Below the pieces are notes generated by a model. The model saw only the letters and a program-made list of their open reading frames with translations, was not told the origin of the DNA and ran no database searches. A program made the position numbers and the translations under genes. This document shows positions 44,601 through 53,382 of a stretch of 64,000 bases of DNA, piece after piece. The DNA is taken from positions 186,001 through 250,000 of the forward strand of contig CAVXVA010000003.1 of the NCBI GenBank assembly GCA_963765075.1, written 5' to 3'. This DNA comes from JAENVU01 sp963765075 (GTDB lineage: Bacteria; Actinomycetota; Acidimicrobiia; IMCC26256; JAENVU01). The first letter of the stretch is position 1, and each line of letters opens with the position of its first letter.

Positions 44601-45824
44601 ATGATGACATCTTCAGCGCGACACGTCTCGGGTGGTGTCGACACCCACGATGATGTGCACGTCGTCGCGGTGCTCGACTCCGCGACCGGGAAGCGGCTCG
44701 ATACCGGCTCGTTTCCCACGACCCGAACGGGTTACACGAACCTGCACGCGTGGATGGCCGGCTTCGGGACCATTGATCGGGTTGGGGTCGAATCGACCGG
44801 GAGTTGGGGTGCGGGTCTGACTCGTCATCTCAGCGCGGCTGGGGTCGAGGTGATCGAAGTTGATCGACCCGACCGCAAAGCCCGCCGCTTCGAAGGCAAG
44901 TCCGATCCGACCGACGCGGAAGCGGCCGCCCGGGCGGTGCTCTCGGGACGCGCGACGGGTATCCCGAAGTCTCGAGATGGTGCAGTCGAAGCGATCCGAT
45001 CTCTTGAGATCGTCTACCACGCCGCGACATTGGATCGGACCCGTGCCATCAACCAGTTCAAAGCGTTGATCGTGACGGCACCCGATGGGCTCCGTCACCG
45101 CCTCCGGGCCGGCCTCTCGTTCACCGTCGCGCTGGGACGGGCCCGCCGGTTCGCGGACACACACCCCGACCCGACCGAACGTGAGACCCGGTTCGCGCTC
45201 CGTGAACTCTCCCGCCGGATCGAGTTCCTCAACGCGCAGAACCGGCGACTCGAAACTCGCATCAACGAACTCGTCGCCGCGCACGCCCCCGCGCTCCTCG
45301 GCCTCTTCGGTGTCGGTCCCCATGCTGCTGCTCAGCTCCTCGCCGCCGCCGGCGACAACCCGCAACGACTCCGTTCGGAAGCCGCGTTCGCGAAGCTCTG
45401 TGGCGTGTGCCCGCTACCGGCATCGTCGGGCAAAACGACCCGCCATCGCCTCAACCGTGGTGGGGACCGACGAGCGAACAATGCTCTGTTCACGATCGTG
45501 TTGGTGCGCATGCGTTACGACCAACCCACCCGCGACTACGTCGAACGGCGCATCGCTGAAGGCAAGACCCGAAAAGAAATCATGCGGTGCCTCAAGCGCT
45601 ACGTCGCCCGAGAAGTCTTCGCCGCGATCACCAACCCACCGACCGATATCCCCACCGGCATCGAGCTCCGACAGTTACGGAACGAGCAGCGGCTCAGCCT
45701 CACGACCGTCTGCAACGCGATCGGCACCGCACCCATCACCCTCTCCCGGATCGAACGCGGACTCACCCACGACACCCGCCTCGCCCGCCGAGCACACACA
45801 TGGATTACCCAAAACGCCGCTTGA
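44601..45824 (+). CDS. IS110-family transposase with C-terminal Xre-like helix-turn-helix
   Basis: The product is 407 aa. The N-terminal RuvC-like DEDD domain shows G-G-V-D-T-H-D-D, V-G-V-E-S-T-G and F-E-G-K-S-D-P-T-D-A-E-A. The C-terminal transposase domain follows, with L-L-G-L-F-G-V-G-P-H and S-S-G-K-T-T-R-H containing the likely catalytic Ser. Residues ~350-407 add a segment resembling an Xre helix-turn-helix (L-R-Q-L-R-N-E-Q-R-L-S-L, then T-L-S-R-I-E-R-G). The ATG at 44601 has GGAAGG ten bases upstream. Intact, so possibly active. Confidence 0.9.
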   Translation: MMTSSARHVSGGVDTHDDVHVVAVLDSATGKRLDTGSFPTTRTGYTNLHAWMAGFGTIDRVGVESTGSWGAGLTRHLSAAGVEVIEVDRPDRKARRFEGKSDPTDAEAAARAVLSGRATGIPKSRDGAVEAIRSLEIVYHAATLDRTRAINQFKALIVTAPDGLRHRLRAGLSFTVALGRARRFADTHPDPTERETRFALRELSRRIEFLNAQNRRLETRINELVAAHAPALLGLFGVGPHAAAQLLAAAGDNPQRLRSEAAFAKLCGVCPLPASSGKTTRHRLNRGGDRRANNALFTIVLVRMRYDQPTRDYVERRIAEGKTRKEIMRCLKRYVAREVFAAITNPPTDIPTGIELRQLRNEQRLSLTTVCNAIGTAPITLSRIERGLTHDTRLARRAHTWITQNAA

Positions 45825-45926
45825 CATCTATAGGAGCTTCATTGTCGGCGGTCGGACGCGGCAGCCGTCAAGCCAGGTCCCGAACGCTGACGCCGAGGTC
45901 GTCGCGAACGGCGCGAGACTTCTCCG

Positions 45927-46307
45927 ATGCAGGAGTTCACCGACGATGTCGTCTTCGCCGTCGGTGGATGGAATCCGCGTTTCGATCGAGTCGTTGCGAA
46001 GGCAGTCGTCGGGACCGAGGCCCTCGCGATCATCGAGTCGAACGGTGTCGACAGCGTGGCAACCGACCGAAACCTCGACCGGTTCAGTTGGATCGGTGGA
46101 CAGTGGCGGAGCGACCAGAGCGGCAGTTGCGGCGACCGCGGCTCGTGCGCCGGGATGACCTACGCGTGCGGCAATGCTCACCCCGGCGCGACCATCACCG
46201 TTGGCTTCGACGGCAAGGAACACAAGGTCGAGGTCGAGCCGTCGGGCTTTTGGCTCTTCGCTGCCCTATCCGCGGATTGGGAAGACGAGCCGCGCCGCAT
46301 CAGCTGA
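45927..46307 (+). CDS. hypothetical protein at the right end of the element
   Basis: The product is 126 aa with a W-rich, beta-like composition and three Cys (S-C-G-D-R-G-S-C, A-C-G-N). It ends four bases before the right direct repeat and is divergent from the integrase if the IS is removed. No domain is recognised; an antisense frame also exists, so coding status is moderate. Confidence 0.5.
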   Translation: MQEFTDDVVFAVGGWNPRFDRVVAKAVVGTEALAIIESNGVDSVATDRNLDRFSWIGGQWRSDQSGSCGDRGSCAGMTYACGNAHPGATITVGFDGKEHKVEVEPSGFWLFAALSADWEDEPRRIS

Positions 46308-46310
46308 GCA

Positions 46311-46329
46311 CCGTGCCCTCTGCGTGCCC
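46311..46329 (+). repeat. 19-bp direct repeat, candidate attR
   Basis: CCGTGCCCTCTGCGTGCCC, one mismatch from 41942-41960. Confidence 0.55.
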
Positions 46330-46459
46330 CGAGTACCACGAAACCGGGTCAGAAACAAACATGCCCGGCCATCGGACGAACCGGTACGAACCGGCTGGAG
46401 AACTACTACTCTTGCCCGACTCGCGCTGCTCGGGTGTGGGATCTGCTGGGGGTTCGGAA

Positions 46460-48619
46460 ATGAAGACTCGTCTGCGACGTCTCGTCGCTGCGCTCACGGT
46501 GGTTGTGGCGGGCTGTGCCGGCGTACTCGTCGCCAGCGATACCGACCAACCAGCCCAGGCGGCCGGCAAGCCGAATGTCGTCGTCATCGATGTCGACGAC
46601 ATGCGCTACGACGAGATGTGGGCCATGCCCAAGACGCGCGCCCTGCTCCAGGGCACCGACTTCACGAACTCGTACGTGTCGACCTCGCTGTGCTGCCCGT
46701 CGCGCTCGGCCTTCCTCTCGGGCCAGTACGCGACCAACAACCGAGTGTTCAACAACTACGGGTACCTGAACTTCGCGCACAACAACACGCTGGGCGCGTG
46801 GATGCGCAACGCCGGCTACCACACGAGCCTCATCGGCAAATACATGAACGGGTACGGCTGCGGAAAGGCCGCGCCGGCCGGGTGGGACCACTGGCAGGCC
46901 CTCTGCTCGAAGATCTACAACCAGTGGGGGTACGGGCTCAAGGACCGCGCCCAGAAGATCGTGTACCCGACGAGCGGCGACCAATACGCTCAAACCGAGG
47001 TGCTCGGAGACCGTGCCGTCAGCACGATGGCCGAGGCGCGCACCGCAGGCAAGCCGTACTTCATGGTGCTGACCCCGACGGCCCCGCACAAGGGACCGGG
47101 TATCCGGTACGCGAGCCGGTACGCCACCACCATGAGCACCTGGACGCTGCCGCAGAGCCCGGCCTACAACGAGGCCGACGTCACCGACAAGCCCGCGTGG
47201 GTCCAGTCACTCCCCGCGCTCACCGCGATCCGCACCAAGTCGATCCAGAACCTGGAGCGAACCCGTTTGCGGATGATCGTGGCGCTCGACGACATGGTCG
47301 AGAAAGTGGTCAACGACATCGATGCTGCCGGCGAATCTGGCAACACGATCATCATGTTCACGAGCGACAACGGTTTCGTACTCGGCGAACACCGGATCGT
47401 CCAAGGCAAAGAGGTCGGATACGAACCGAGCATGCGGGTACCGCTCCTCGTCAGGGGACCGGGCATCCCGGTGGGAACGAATCCGACCCCGGTGGTCAAC
47501 ACCGACCTCGCCGCCACGATCGCCGACTTCGCCGGCGCCACGCCGCTGCGCGCGCAGGACGGCCAGTCGTGGCGACCGTTCCTCAACACCCCCGGCACCG
47601 ACCGACGGGCCATCTTCCACACGGTCACGCTCGACACGTCCGACGAGGGCAGTGGGGTCGCGCACCCGAGTGCCTTTGGCGTGCAAGCGGGCCGCTTCTC
47701 GTACTTCGAGCTGTCGACCGGCGAACGAGAGCTCTACGACCACCGGACCGATCCGTACGAGCTGCGGAATGCGGCCGCCGAGCCGCGCCGTACCCGACTC
47801 CTGGATCAGCTCGCCGGCGTGGTCACCTGGCTCCGCGCCTGTGCGGGGACCGCCTGCCACGTCACCGTCCCGAACTTGACCCCAGCCGCGAACGCCACCT
47901 TTGATTGCATCAACCTGGCCTGCGGGTTCGATGCCAGCGCCTCGAGCGATCCCGAGGGCGACGTCAGTTACGCCTGGAACTTCGGCGACAGCACGACCGG
48001 AGTGGGCCCGAATCCGAGCCACACCTACGACACGAGTGGCACTCGCACCGTGACCGTGACGGTGACCGACGACGAGGGTGGCACCGACACGTTCTCGACG
48101 ACGGTGACCGTGCTCGCGAACAACGTCTCGCCGAATGCCGACTTCACCGGTCAGTGCACCGGCCTCAGTTGCACATTCGACGGATCGACGTCCTCCGACC
48201 CGGACGGATCCATCCTCGGCTACTCGTGGAACTTCGACGATGGCGGGACGGCCACCGGCGCTGCGCCGTCGCACACCTTCGGGGCCGATGGGACCTACCA
48301 AGTCACCCTGACGGTGACCGACGATCGTGGCGGGACCGGTACCCTGACGATCCCCTTCACCGTGGCGACCCCGAACATTCCGCCGGTCGCAGTGATCGAT
48401 TATTCGTGCACCGGCCTCAACTGCACGTTCGACAGTTCCGCATCCAGCGATGCGGACGGGTTCATCACCCTCCAGGAGTGGGACTTCGGCGATGGATTGA
48501 CCGAGAACGGCATGACGCTCCCGCACGCCTACGGTGCCCACGGCACTTGGACCGTCGTCTTGCGGGTGACCGACAACCGCGGCGATACCACCTCCATCGC
48601 CGTCGCCGTCACCGTCTGA
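46460..48619 (+). CDS. secreted sulfatase with three PKD domains
   Basis: The product is 719 aa. A signal peptide (~1-35) is followed by an alkaline phosphatase-fold sulfatase domain (~38-455). The metal-binding aspartates are in V-I-D-V-D-D-M-R, the formylglycine motif is C-C-P-S-R (Cys ~78) and a later metal site is T-S-D-N-G-F. Three PKD domains follow (~478-555, 558-637, 640-719), each with the W-x-F-G/D-D core and a paired Cys. Such proteins hydrolyse sulfate esters of polysaccharides outside the cell, PKD domains helping binding. Activation needs a formylglycine-generating enzyme not in this window. The ATG at 46460 starts the signal peptide; the longer frame upstream runs through the IS. 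Confidence 0.88.
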   Translation: MKTRLRRLVAALTVVVAGCAGVLVASDTDQPAQAAGKPNVVVIDVDDMRYDEMWAMPKTRALLQGTDFTNSYVSTSLCCPSRSAFLSGQYATNNRVFNNYGYLNFAHNNTLGAWMRNAGYHTSLIGKYMNGYGCGKAAPAGWDHWQALCSKIYNQWGYGLKDRAQKIVYPTSGDQYAQTEVLGDRAVSTMAEARTAGKPYFMVLTPTAPHKGPGIRYASRYATTMSTWTLPQSPAYNEADVTDKPAWVQSLPALTAIRTKSIQNLERTRLRMIVALDDMVEKVVNDIDAAGESGNTIIMFTSDNGFVLGEHRIVQGKEVGYEPSMRVPLLVRGPGIPVGTNPTPVVNTDLAATIADFAGATPLRAQDGQSWRPFLNTPGTDRRAIFHTVTLDTSDEGSGVAHPSAFGVQAGRFSYFELSTGERELYDHRTDPYELRNAAAEPRRTRLLDQLAGVVTWLRACAGTACHVTVPNLTPAANATFDCINLACGFDASASSDPEGDVSYAWNFGDSTTGVGPNPSHTYDTSGTRTVTVTVTDDEGGTDTFSTTVTVLANNVSPNADFTGQCTGLSCTFDGSTSSDPDGSILGYSWNFDDGGTATGAAPSHTFGADGTYQVTLTVTDDRGGTGTLTIPFTVATPNIPPVAVIDYSCTGLNCTFDSSASSDADGFITLQEWDFGDGLTENGMTLPHAYGAHGTWTVVLRVTDNRGDTTSIAVAVTV

Positions 48620-48713
48620 ACGGTCTCGAGTCGTCGCGCGTTCTCTCGATTCATCGACTCGAGACCGCGACACCACCAGCCGACGGTGAGTCTCAGCGTG
48701 CCAGAATCGCTCG

Positions 48714-49186
48714 ATGGAGGCATTCGTCACCGCCGGCGCCGGGTTCCTGCTCGCCGTCTTGTGGTTCGACTTGATGTTCGACGTGCAGGTACGACGACCC
48801 GACGCGTCGCTCGGAGCGGTGCAGTCGATCGCCACCTATTACCGCCGGGTCACGACCGATGCGCACCCCATGAGCCGACTCGTCGCACTCGCGATGGTCA
48901 CCACGGGCGTCGCCATCGGATTCGAGTTCGCGTCGGCTGACATCTCGCGGTGGATCCCCTGGGTGTCGGCGGTCTTGGCCGGGGTCCCGATGGTGGTCGC
49001 AGCCAGCCGAACCGTTCCTCGCGGGTGGCGTTGGGCGTGGCCGTGGGTGATGCCCCAGGGAGTCAACGCGCATCGGAACCAACCGAGATGCACCTCGGCA
49101 TGGCACGGATGATTCTCCGAGAGCACCAACTGTGTTTCGGATGCATCGCGACCCTCATCGCGGTCCAACTGGTCAGCGCCGCGTGA
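48714..49186 (+). pseudogene. small membrane protein, one frameshift
   Basis: The reconstructed protein is ~157 aa with three or four hydrophobic helices. The first frame runs from M-E-A-F-V-T-A-G-A-G-F-L to R-T-V-P-R; the C-terminal part (M-I-L-R-E-H-Q-L-C-F, then T-L-I-A-V-Q-L) continues in another frame after a single-base change near 49022. The family is small membrane proteins of unknown function with S-I-A-T-Y-Y-R-R-V-T-T-D-A-H-P-M in the loop. Confidence 0.6.
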
Positions 49187-49220
49187 CCATCATCAGCCCG
49201 TCTCGACCCGAAGGACCACC

Positions 49221-50066
49221 ATGGATCCGATGATCGCCCGCCGCACGTGGCGCACGGTGGAGCCCATCCACGGGATGATCTACTTCTCCCCCGAAGCCGC
49301 GGCGGCGTACGAGTCGCTCGGCCTCAGCGGACGCATGGGGTACTTCGCGTCCCGCGCCGCGCCGATGGGCGCGGTCCCGGCCGAGGTCGTGATCGCGACG
49401 TTCTTCAACTTCCGGCCCCAGCTCGTGCGGGATGCGATCCCCGCGGCGTGGAACATTGCCTCACCCGAGCGCATCGTGGCGGCGCGAGTCCACGCGGCCG
49501 ACGCCGCGCTCCGACGGTCACTTCCCGATGCCATGGGTAGCCCCGACCTGGCCGAGGCGGCAGCCTTGGCGCGCCGGGCGGCGGAGACCGCGTGTGAACG
49601 GTTGGATGGCCGGCCGCTCTTCGCGGGTCACGCATCGCTCCCCTGGCCCGAGGATGACCATCTCGTCCTCTGGCACGCGCAGAGTTTGCTGCGTGAGTAC
49701 CGCGGCGACGGACACATCGCCGCGCTCGTTGCCGCCGGGCTGAGCGGGCTGGAAGCCGCGATCACCCACGTCGCGACCGGCGATGTCCCCGGCGGGGTCA
49801 TGCTCTCCACCCGCGACTGGCCGGTCGAGGAATGGAACGCCGGTATCAACGACCTTCGCGCCCGCGGGATCCTCGAACTCGGCGACGACCTCACCCTGAC
49901 GGATCGAGGCCGGGCCCAACGGCAGTGGATCGAAGACGCCACCGACGCCGCGGCCGTCGCCGCCTACGTGCCGCTCGGCGAGGACGGCTGCGCCCGACTC
50001 CGCGCGCTCACTCGCCCGCTCAGCCGCGCCATCATCGACGGCGGCCTCCTCGCACCACCCGCGTAA
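49221..50066 (+). CDS. SCO6745-family protein
   Basis: The product is 281 aa. It matches the helix-rich SCO6745/SalK-like family: R-R-T-W-R-T-V-E-P-I-H-G-M-I-Y-F at the N-terminus, Y-F-A-S-R-A-A-P-M-G in the first third, the central W-H-A-Q-S-L-L-R-E-Y-R-G-D-G-H and a C-terminal winged-helix-like segment (L-R-A-R-G-I-L, L-T-L-T-D-R-G). The function is unknown; members are common in actinobacteria. It stands alone. Confidence 0.85.
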   Translation: MDPMIARRTWRTVEPIHGMIYFSPEAAAAYESLGLSGRMGYFASRAAPMGAVPAEVVIATFFNFRPQLVRDAIPAAWNIASPERIVAARVHAADAALRRSLPDAMGSPDLAEAAALARRAAETACERLDGRPLFAGHASLPWPEDDHLVLWHAQSLLREYRGDGHIAALVAAGLSGLEAAITHVATGDVPGGVMLSTRDWPVEEWNAGINDLRARGILELGDDLTLTDRGRAQRQWIEDATDAAAVAAYVPLGEDGCARLRALTRPLSRAIIDGGLLAPPA

Positions 50067-50083
50067 CCCCGGCGCGGGTCGCG

Positions 50084-50097
50084 CACCGGCGCCGGTG
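50084..50097 (+). terminator. possible stem-loop after the SCO6745-family gene
   Basis: CACCGGCGCCGGTG, a perfect 14-base palindrome 17 bp past the stop. No T-run follows, so terminator activity is uncertain. Confidence 0.25.
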
Positions 50098-50310
50098 ACT
50101 CGGCGGTGTCCTTCTCGACCTGATACCAGGTCGGCCCGCTTGCCGGGGCTCAGCGCCAGTGAGCCCCAGAACCGATACGGGAAATCCCGCACCTTGCTCC
50201 CCGGCGTTGCGACGGTCGGACCCTCCCGTTTGGCGATCACCGACGAACAGGGACCTTCGGCTCCCCGGGCCGGGACGGGAAGCCGTTACACTGCACCGGC
50301 CCGGGAGCGA

Positions 50311-50384
50311 GCGCCCGTAGCTCAGCTGGATAGAGCAGTGGACTTCTAATCCGCCGGTCGGAGGTTCGAGTCCTCCCGGGCGCG
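50311..50384 (+). tRNA. tRNA-Arg(UCU)
   Basis: Acceptor GCGCCCG (50311-50317) pairs with CGGGCGC (50377-50383). Anticodon loop CTTCTAA gives TCT. The CCA end is not encoded. Confidence 0.97.
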
Positions 50385-50433
50385 CCGGCGACGGTTTCCG
50401 TCGCCGACACACGACGACTGCGGTCGTCTCATG

Positions 50434-50510
50434 GTGGCCGTAGCTCAGTTGGCTAGAGCGCCGGGTTGTGGTCCCGGAGGTCGGGGGTTCGAAACCCCTC
50501 GGTCACCCCA
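50434..50510 (+). tRNA. tRNA-His(GUG), CCA end encoded
   Basis: Acceptor GTGGCCG (50434-50440) pairs with CGGTCAC (50500-50506), and a G at 50433 can serve as the histidine-specific G-1 opposite discriminator C. Anticodon loop TTGTGGT gives GTG. Confidence 0.97.
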
Positions 50511-50551
50511 ATGCAATGCGACGCCTGGCGTCGCGCGCCCCGCGGTCCCGG

Positions 50552-51443
50552 TCAGAGATCCATCGCCGCGAGCGCGCCGGCGAGTTCCGGGTGGCGGAAC
50601 TCGTACCCGGACGCCAGGAGCTTCGCCGGGAGCACTCGCTGACCTTCGACCAGCAAGTTCCGGACGAGCTCACTCCCATAGATCGCCTTGAGTGGAGTCA
50701 GGGGCGTCGGCAGCAACGTCGGTCGATGGAGCGCGTGGCCCAAGGCCTTGGTGAACTCTCGGTTGGTGACCGGGTTCGGCGCGGTGGCATTCACGGCTCC
50801 GGAGAGGGTCGGAGTGGCGATCGCGTGGAGGATCGCCCCGACTTCATCGGCGAGCGAGATCCAACTCATGTACTGCAGTGCCGGACTTGATCCGGCCCCC
50901 GACTCCCAGTTTGAACGGCGTGATCATGCGCGCGAGGGTGCCGCCGTCGGGGCTCAGCACGATGCCCGTGCGCAGATGGACGGTGCGAATGCCCGCGGCT
51001 TCCGCCGGGCCCGTGGCGGCCTCCCACTCGGCGCATACCTCGGCCAGAAAACTGGGCTCGGGCGGAGGGCTCACCTCCGTGAGTTCTTCGTCGCCCCGAT
51101 TGCCGTACCAACCAATTGCGCTTCCCGAGACGAGCACGCTCGGGCGCCGTTCGAGTCCGGCCAAGGCAGTGGCCAGCAGGGCGGTGCCGTCGACTCGACT
51201 GTCGCGGATTGCTCGCTTCTGCTCGTCGGTCCACTTCTTCTCGCCGATGCCCTCACCGGCGAGATGCACGATCGCGTCGACCCCTTCGAGCGCCTCGGCA
51301 TCGATGGTTCCGCCCGCCGGATCCCACCGAACCCCTCGGCCATCACCGCGGACGACGGGGATGACCGCGTCGCCCCGATCGCGCAGTGCGGACGCCAACG
51401 CAATGCCGATGAACCCACTCGAACCGGTGATTGCTACATCCAT
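50552..51443 (-). pseudogene. TIGR01777-family NAD-dependent epimerase/dehydratase, one frameshift
   Basis: The reconstructed protein is ~297 aa, an atypical short-chain dehydrogenase fold. The N-terminal nucleotide motif is G-S-S-G-F-I-G, and G-W-Y-G-N-R-G-D-E follows. The frame changes at about 50876-50880: the first part ends at I-K-S-G-T, and Q-Y-M-S-W-I-S-L-A-D-E and the DUF1731-like C-terminus (N-A-T-A-P-N-P-V-T, R-V-L-P-A-K-L-L) continue in another frame. One extra G explains it. The physiological substrate of this family is unknown. Confidence 0.85.
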
Positions 51444-51525
51444 GATCTGCTCCTCACGTTCCCGGCACGGTAGATGGTCCTCGACAGTTGGCGGTCATCG
51501 ACCCCGGGTCCACTAGATTCGTGCC

Positions 51526-51602
51526 GCGCCGCTAGCTCAACTGGTTAGAGCAACAGACTCTTAATCTGTAGGTTCTGGGTTCGAGTCCCAGGCGGCGTAC
51601 CA
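51526..51602 (+). tRNA. tRNA-Lys(CUU), CCA end encoded
   Basis: Acceptor GCGCCGC (51526-51532) pairs with GCGGCGT (51592-51598) including one G-U pair. Anticodon stem ACAGA/TCTGT encloses CTCTTAA with anticodon CTT. CCA at 51600-51602. Confidence 0.97.
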
Positions 51603-51721
51603 CGCTTTACCCCCAATCAGGGCACGCGACCCGATCTGGTCCACGACCGAGGTCGGTGCAACACATCAGCCCGGAGCGAGACGGCAGCATTGCCCATCCG
51701 GCTCCTGACGAAAGCGGCGCG

Positions 51722-52141
51722 ATGAACATCGACCAGTGCCCCGCGTGCGGCCACCAGCTCAGCATGTTCACCGAACCCGAACCGGACCGAGGCGAACGCG
51801 CGGCCGACCAGGTCGCGGCAGTTGTTGCGTCCTGGTGGTTCCCGGTGTTGCTCATCGCCGCGGTCCTGACCTGGGTCGGAGTCAACGTGATCCTCCGGCC
51901 GTTCGAACCGCACCCCACGCTGATGCTCAGCGTGCTCGCCGCGACGCTCGCAACCTTGGCCGCCTGTCAGGGTCCATTGATCTTGTTGGCCCAGCGTCGG
52001 GACGCGATGCGCGACCGGGCGCGCGATCGTGAGACCTACCTGGTGGCCAGCCACAACGAACGCGATCTGCATGACGTGCTCGCGCGCATGACGCGACTCG
52101 AGGCTCACCTCACCGGTGCCGGGCCGCCGTCACCGGTTTGA
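51722..52141 (+). CDS. DUF1003-type membrane protein
   Basis: The product is 139 aa. Two membrane helices (~35-56 and ~68-85) enclose the family motif R-P-F-E-P-H-P, followed by the conserved I-L-L-A-Q-R-R-D segment and a charged C-terminal helix. An N-terminal C-P-A-C-G pair is present. DUF1003 proteins are inner-membrane proteins of unknown function. The ATG at 51722 is chosen as the start because residues upstream are not conserved in character. Confidence 0.75.
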   Translation: MNIDQCPACGHQLSMFTEPEPDRGERAADQVAAVVASWWFPVLLIAAVLTWVGVNVILRPFEPHPTLMLSVLAATLATLAACQGPLILLAQRRDAMRDRARDRETYLVASHNERDLHDVLARMTRLEAHLTGAGPPSPV

Positions 52142-52170
52142 CCCCCCGCTCGACACGTGGTGCGCCTGAG

Positions 52171-53211
52171 TCACGAGGACGGGTCCAACACCACCTTGCC
52201 CACGCCGCCCTCTCGAGAATGGAAGAGACGGTACGCATCGTCACCGGCACTCAACGGAAGATGGTGCGTCACGACGACCTCCGGCGAGATCCGACCGGCC
52301 TGCGTGAGCGCCATGAGTGCGGGGAGCTCGCGCTGGACCGAGCAGAGTCCGATACTGAACTCGATCTCGTTGAACTGCGCGAGCTGCATGTGCATCGGGA
52401 ACGCAGAACTCTGGGTGACGCCCACCACCGACACCCGGGCGCCGCGCGCGGCGATTTTGATCGCGAGATCGATCGTGGCGTCGGCCCCGACGGCCTCGAT
52501 CACTGCGTTCGCACCCCGCCCGCCAGTGAGTTCCCGCACCGCCAGGCGCGGGTCGCCGTCGACGGGTTCGGCGCCGATGGCCGCCGCCGCGGCGCGCCGT
52601 TCGGCGACCAGGTCGATCGCCAACACCCGACCGGCGCCCATTACCTGCGCAGCCACCACCGCCATGAGGCCGACGGGGCCTAGTCCGACGACGGCAACCG
52701 TGTCACCGGGCTCGATCCGGGCCCGACGGGCGCCGTACCACGCGGTAGGCGCGTTGTCGGTCAGGACGAGCGCGGCGTCGTCACTCACTCCCTCCGGGAT
52801 GGCGACGAGATTGCCATCGGCTGACGGGACCGCCACCAACTCGGCCTGACTCCCCGGCAACATCGCGCTCAAGCCGTAACAGCCGCTCCGGCCCCGCTCA
52901 CACCCCAGGACGTACCCGGCCCGACACGGCCCGCACGTGTTGCAGCCCGTCGACGCGGTGACCAGGACCGAGTCGCCGACGCGAAACCTCGACACCGAGT
53001 CGCCGACCTCGACCACCTCGCCGACCGCTTCGTGACCGACGCAGAACCCGAGATCGGAGCTGAACCCGTGGCCCTCGTAAATGTGAAGGTCACTCCCGCA
53101 GATACCGCACGCGCGGACGGCCACGACCGCGCCCGCCGCGTCGAACAGTCGTGGATCGGCGATCGTGTCGACTCGAATGTCGAACGGTCCGTGATAGGTC
53201 AGCGCGCGCAT
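52171..53211 (-). CDS. zinc-dependent alcohol dehydrogenase family protein
   Basis: The product is 346 aa, medium-chain dehydrogenase/reductase. Catalytic zinc ligands are Cys in C-G-I-C-G-S-D and His-Glu in V-G-H-E-A-V-G. The structural zinc lobe (T-G-C-N-T-C-G-P-C, then C-E-R-G) and the Rossmann motif G-L-G-P-V-G-L-M are present. It oxidises an alcohol or reduces an aldehyde/ketone with NAD(P); the substrate is not predictable. It is transcribed divergently from the glycoside hydrolase gene. Confidence 0.92.
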   Translation of the reverse strand: MRALTYHGPFDIRVDTIADPRLFDAAGAVVAVRACGICGSDLHIYEGHGFSSDLGFCVGHEAVGEVVEVGDSVSRFRVGDSVLVTASTGCNTCGPCRAGYVLGCERGRSGCYGLSAMLPGSQAELVAVPSADGNLVAIPEGVSDDAALVLTDNAPTAWYGARRARIEPGDTVAVVGLGPVGLMAVVAAQVMGAGRVLAIDLVAERRAAAAAIGAEPVDGDPRLAVRELTGGRGANAVIEAVGADATIDLAIKIAARGARVSVVGVTQSSAFPMHMQLAQFNEIEFSIGLCSVQRELPALMALTQAGRISPEVVVTHHLPLSAGDDAYRLFHSREGGVGKVVLDPSS

Positions 53212-53382
53212 GGCGCATTCTTAGCCGTCGGGCCCTAGACCGGGATGCGTGTCCGAATCGCGCAGAACTGCCTGGGCCATTCGACTTGTTCACGCGAATC
53301 ACTACTCAGAGTGATCTCGATTCGTCAATTTCCCCACTCTGGGTGCCGATGGTGGGTGGGTCCACCGAGTTCAGAAGGTCTC

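Larger units (their letters stand above)
44220..45838 (+). mobile_element. IS110-family insertion sequence (ends approximate)
   Basis: One DEDD transposase with a long 5' noncoding region and a short 3' region, no terminal inverted repeats, as in the IS110 group. Candidate ends are a CT dinucleotide at 44220-44221 followed by TCTGTCGGAGG and a CT at 45837-45838 followed by TCATTGTCGGCGG. The boundaries are inferred, not proven. Confidence 0.55.
41942..46329. mobile_element. putative 4.4-kb integrative element beside tRNA-Gly
   Basis: The segment between two 19-bp direct repeats contains a tyrosine recombinase, four small co-directional genes of accessory type, an IS110-family insertion and one orphan gene. 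Neighbouring genes outside are conserved or secreted-protein genes. No replication or transfer genes are seen, so it may be a minimal mobile island or the remnant of a larger one. Boundaries rest only on the repeat. Confidence 0.5.

Noticed and set aside
44550..45824. Upstream start for the IS110 transposase at 44550
   Set aside because: The ATG at 44601 has a GGAAGG site upstream and gives the usual short N-terminus before the DEDD domain.
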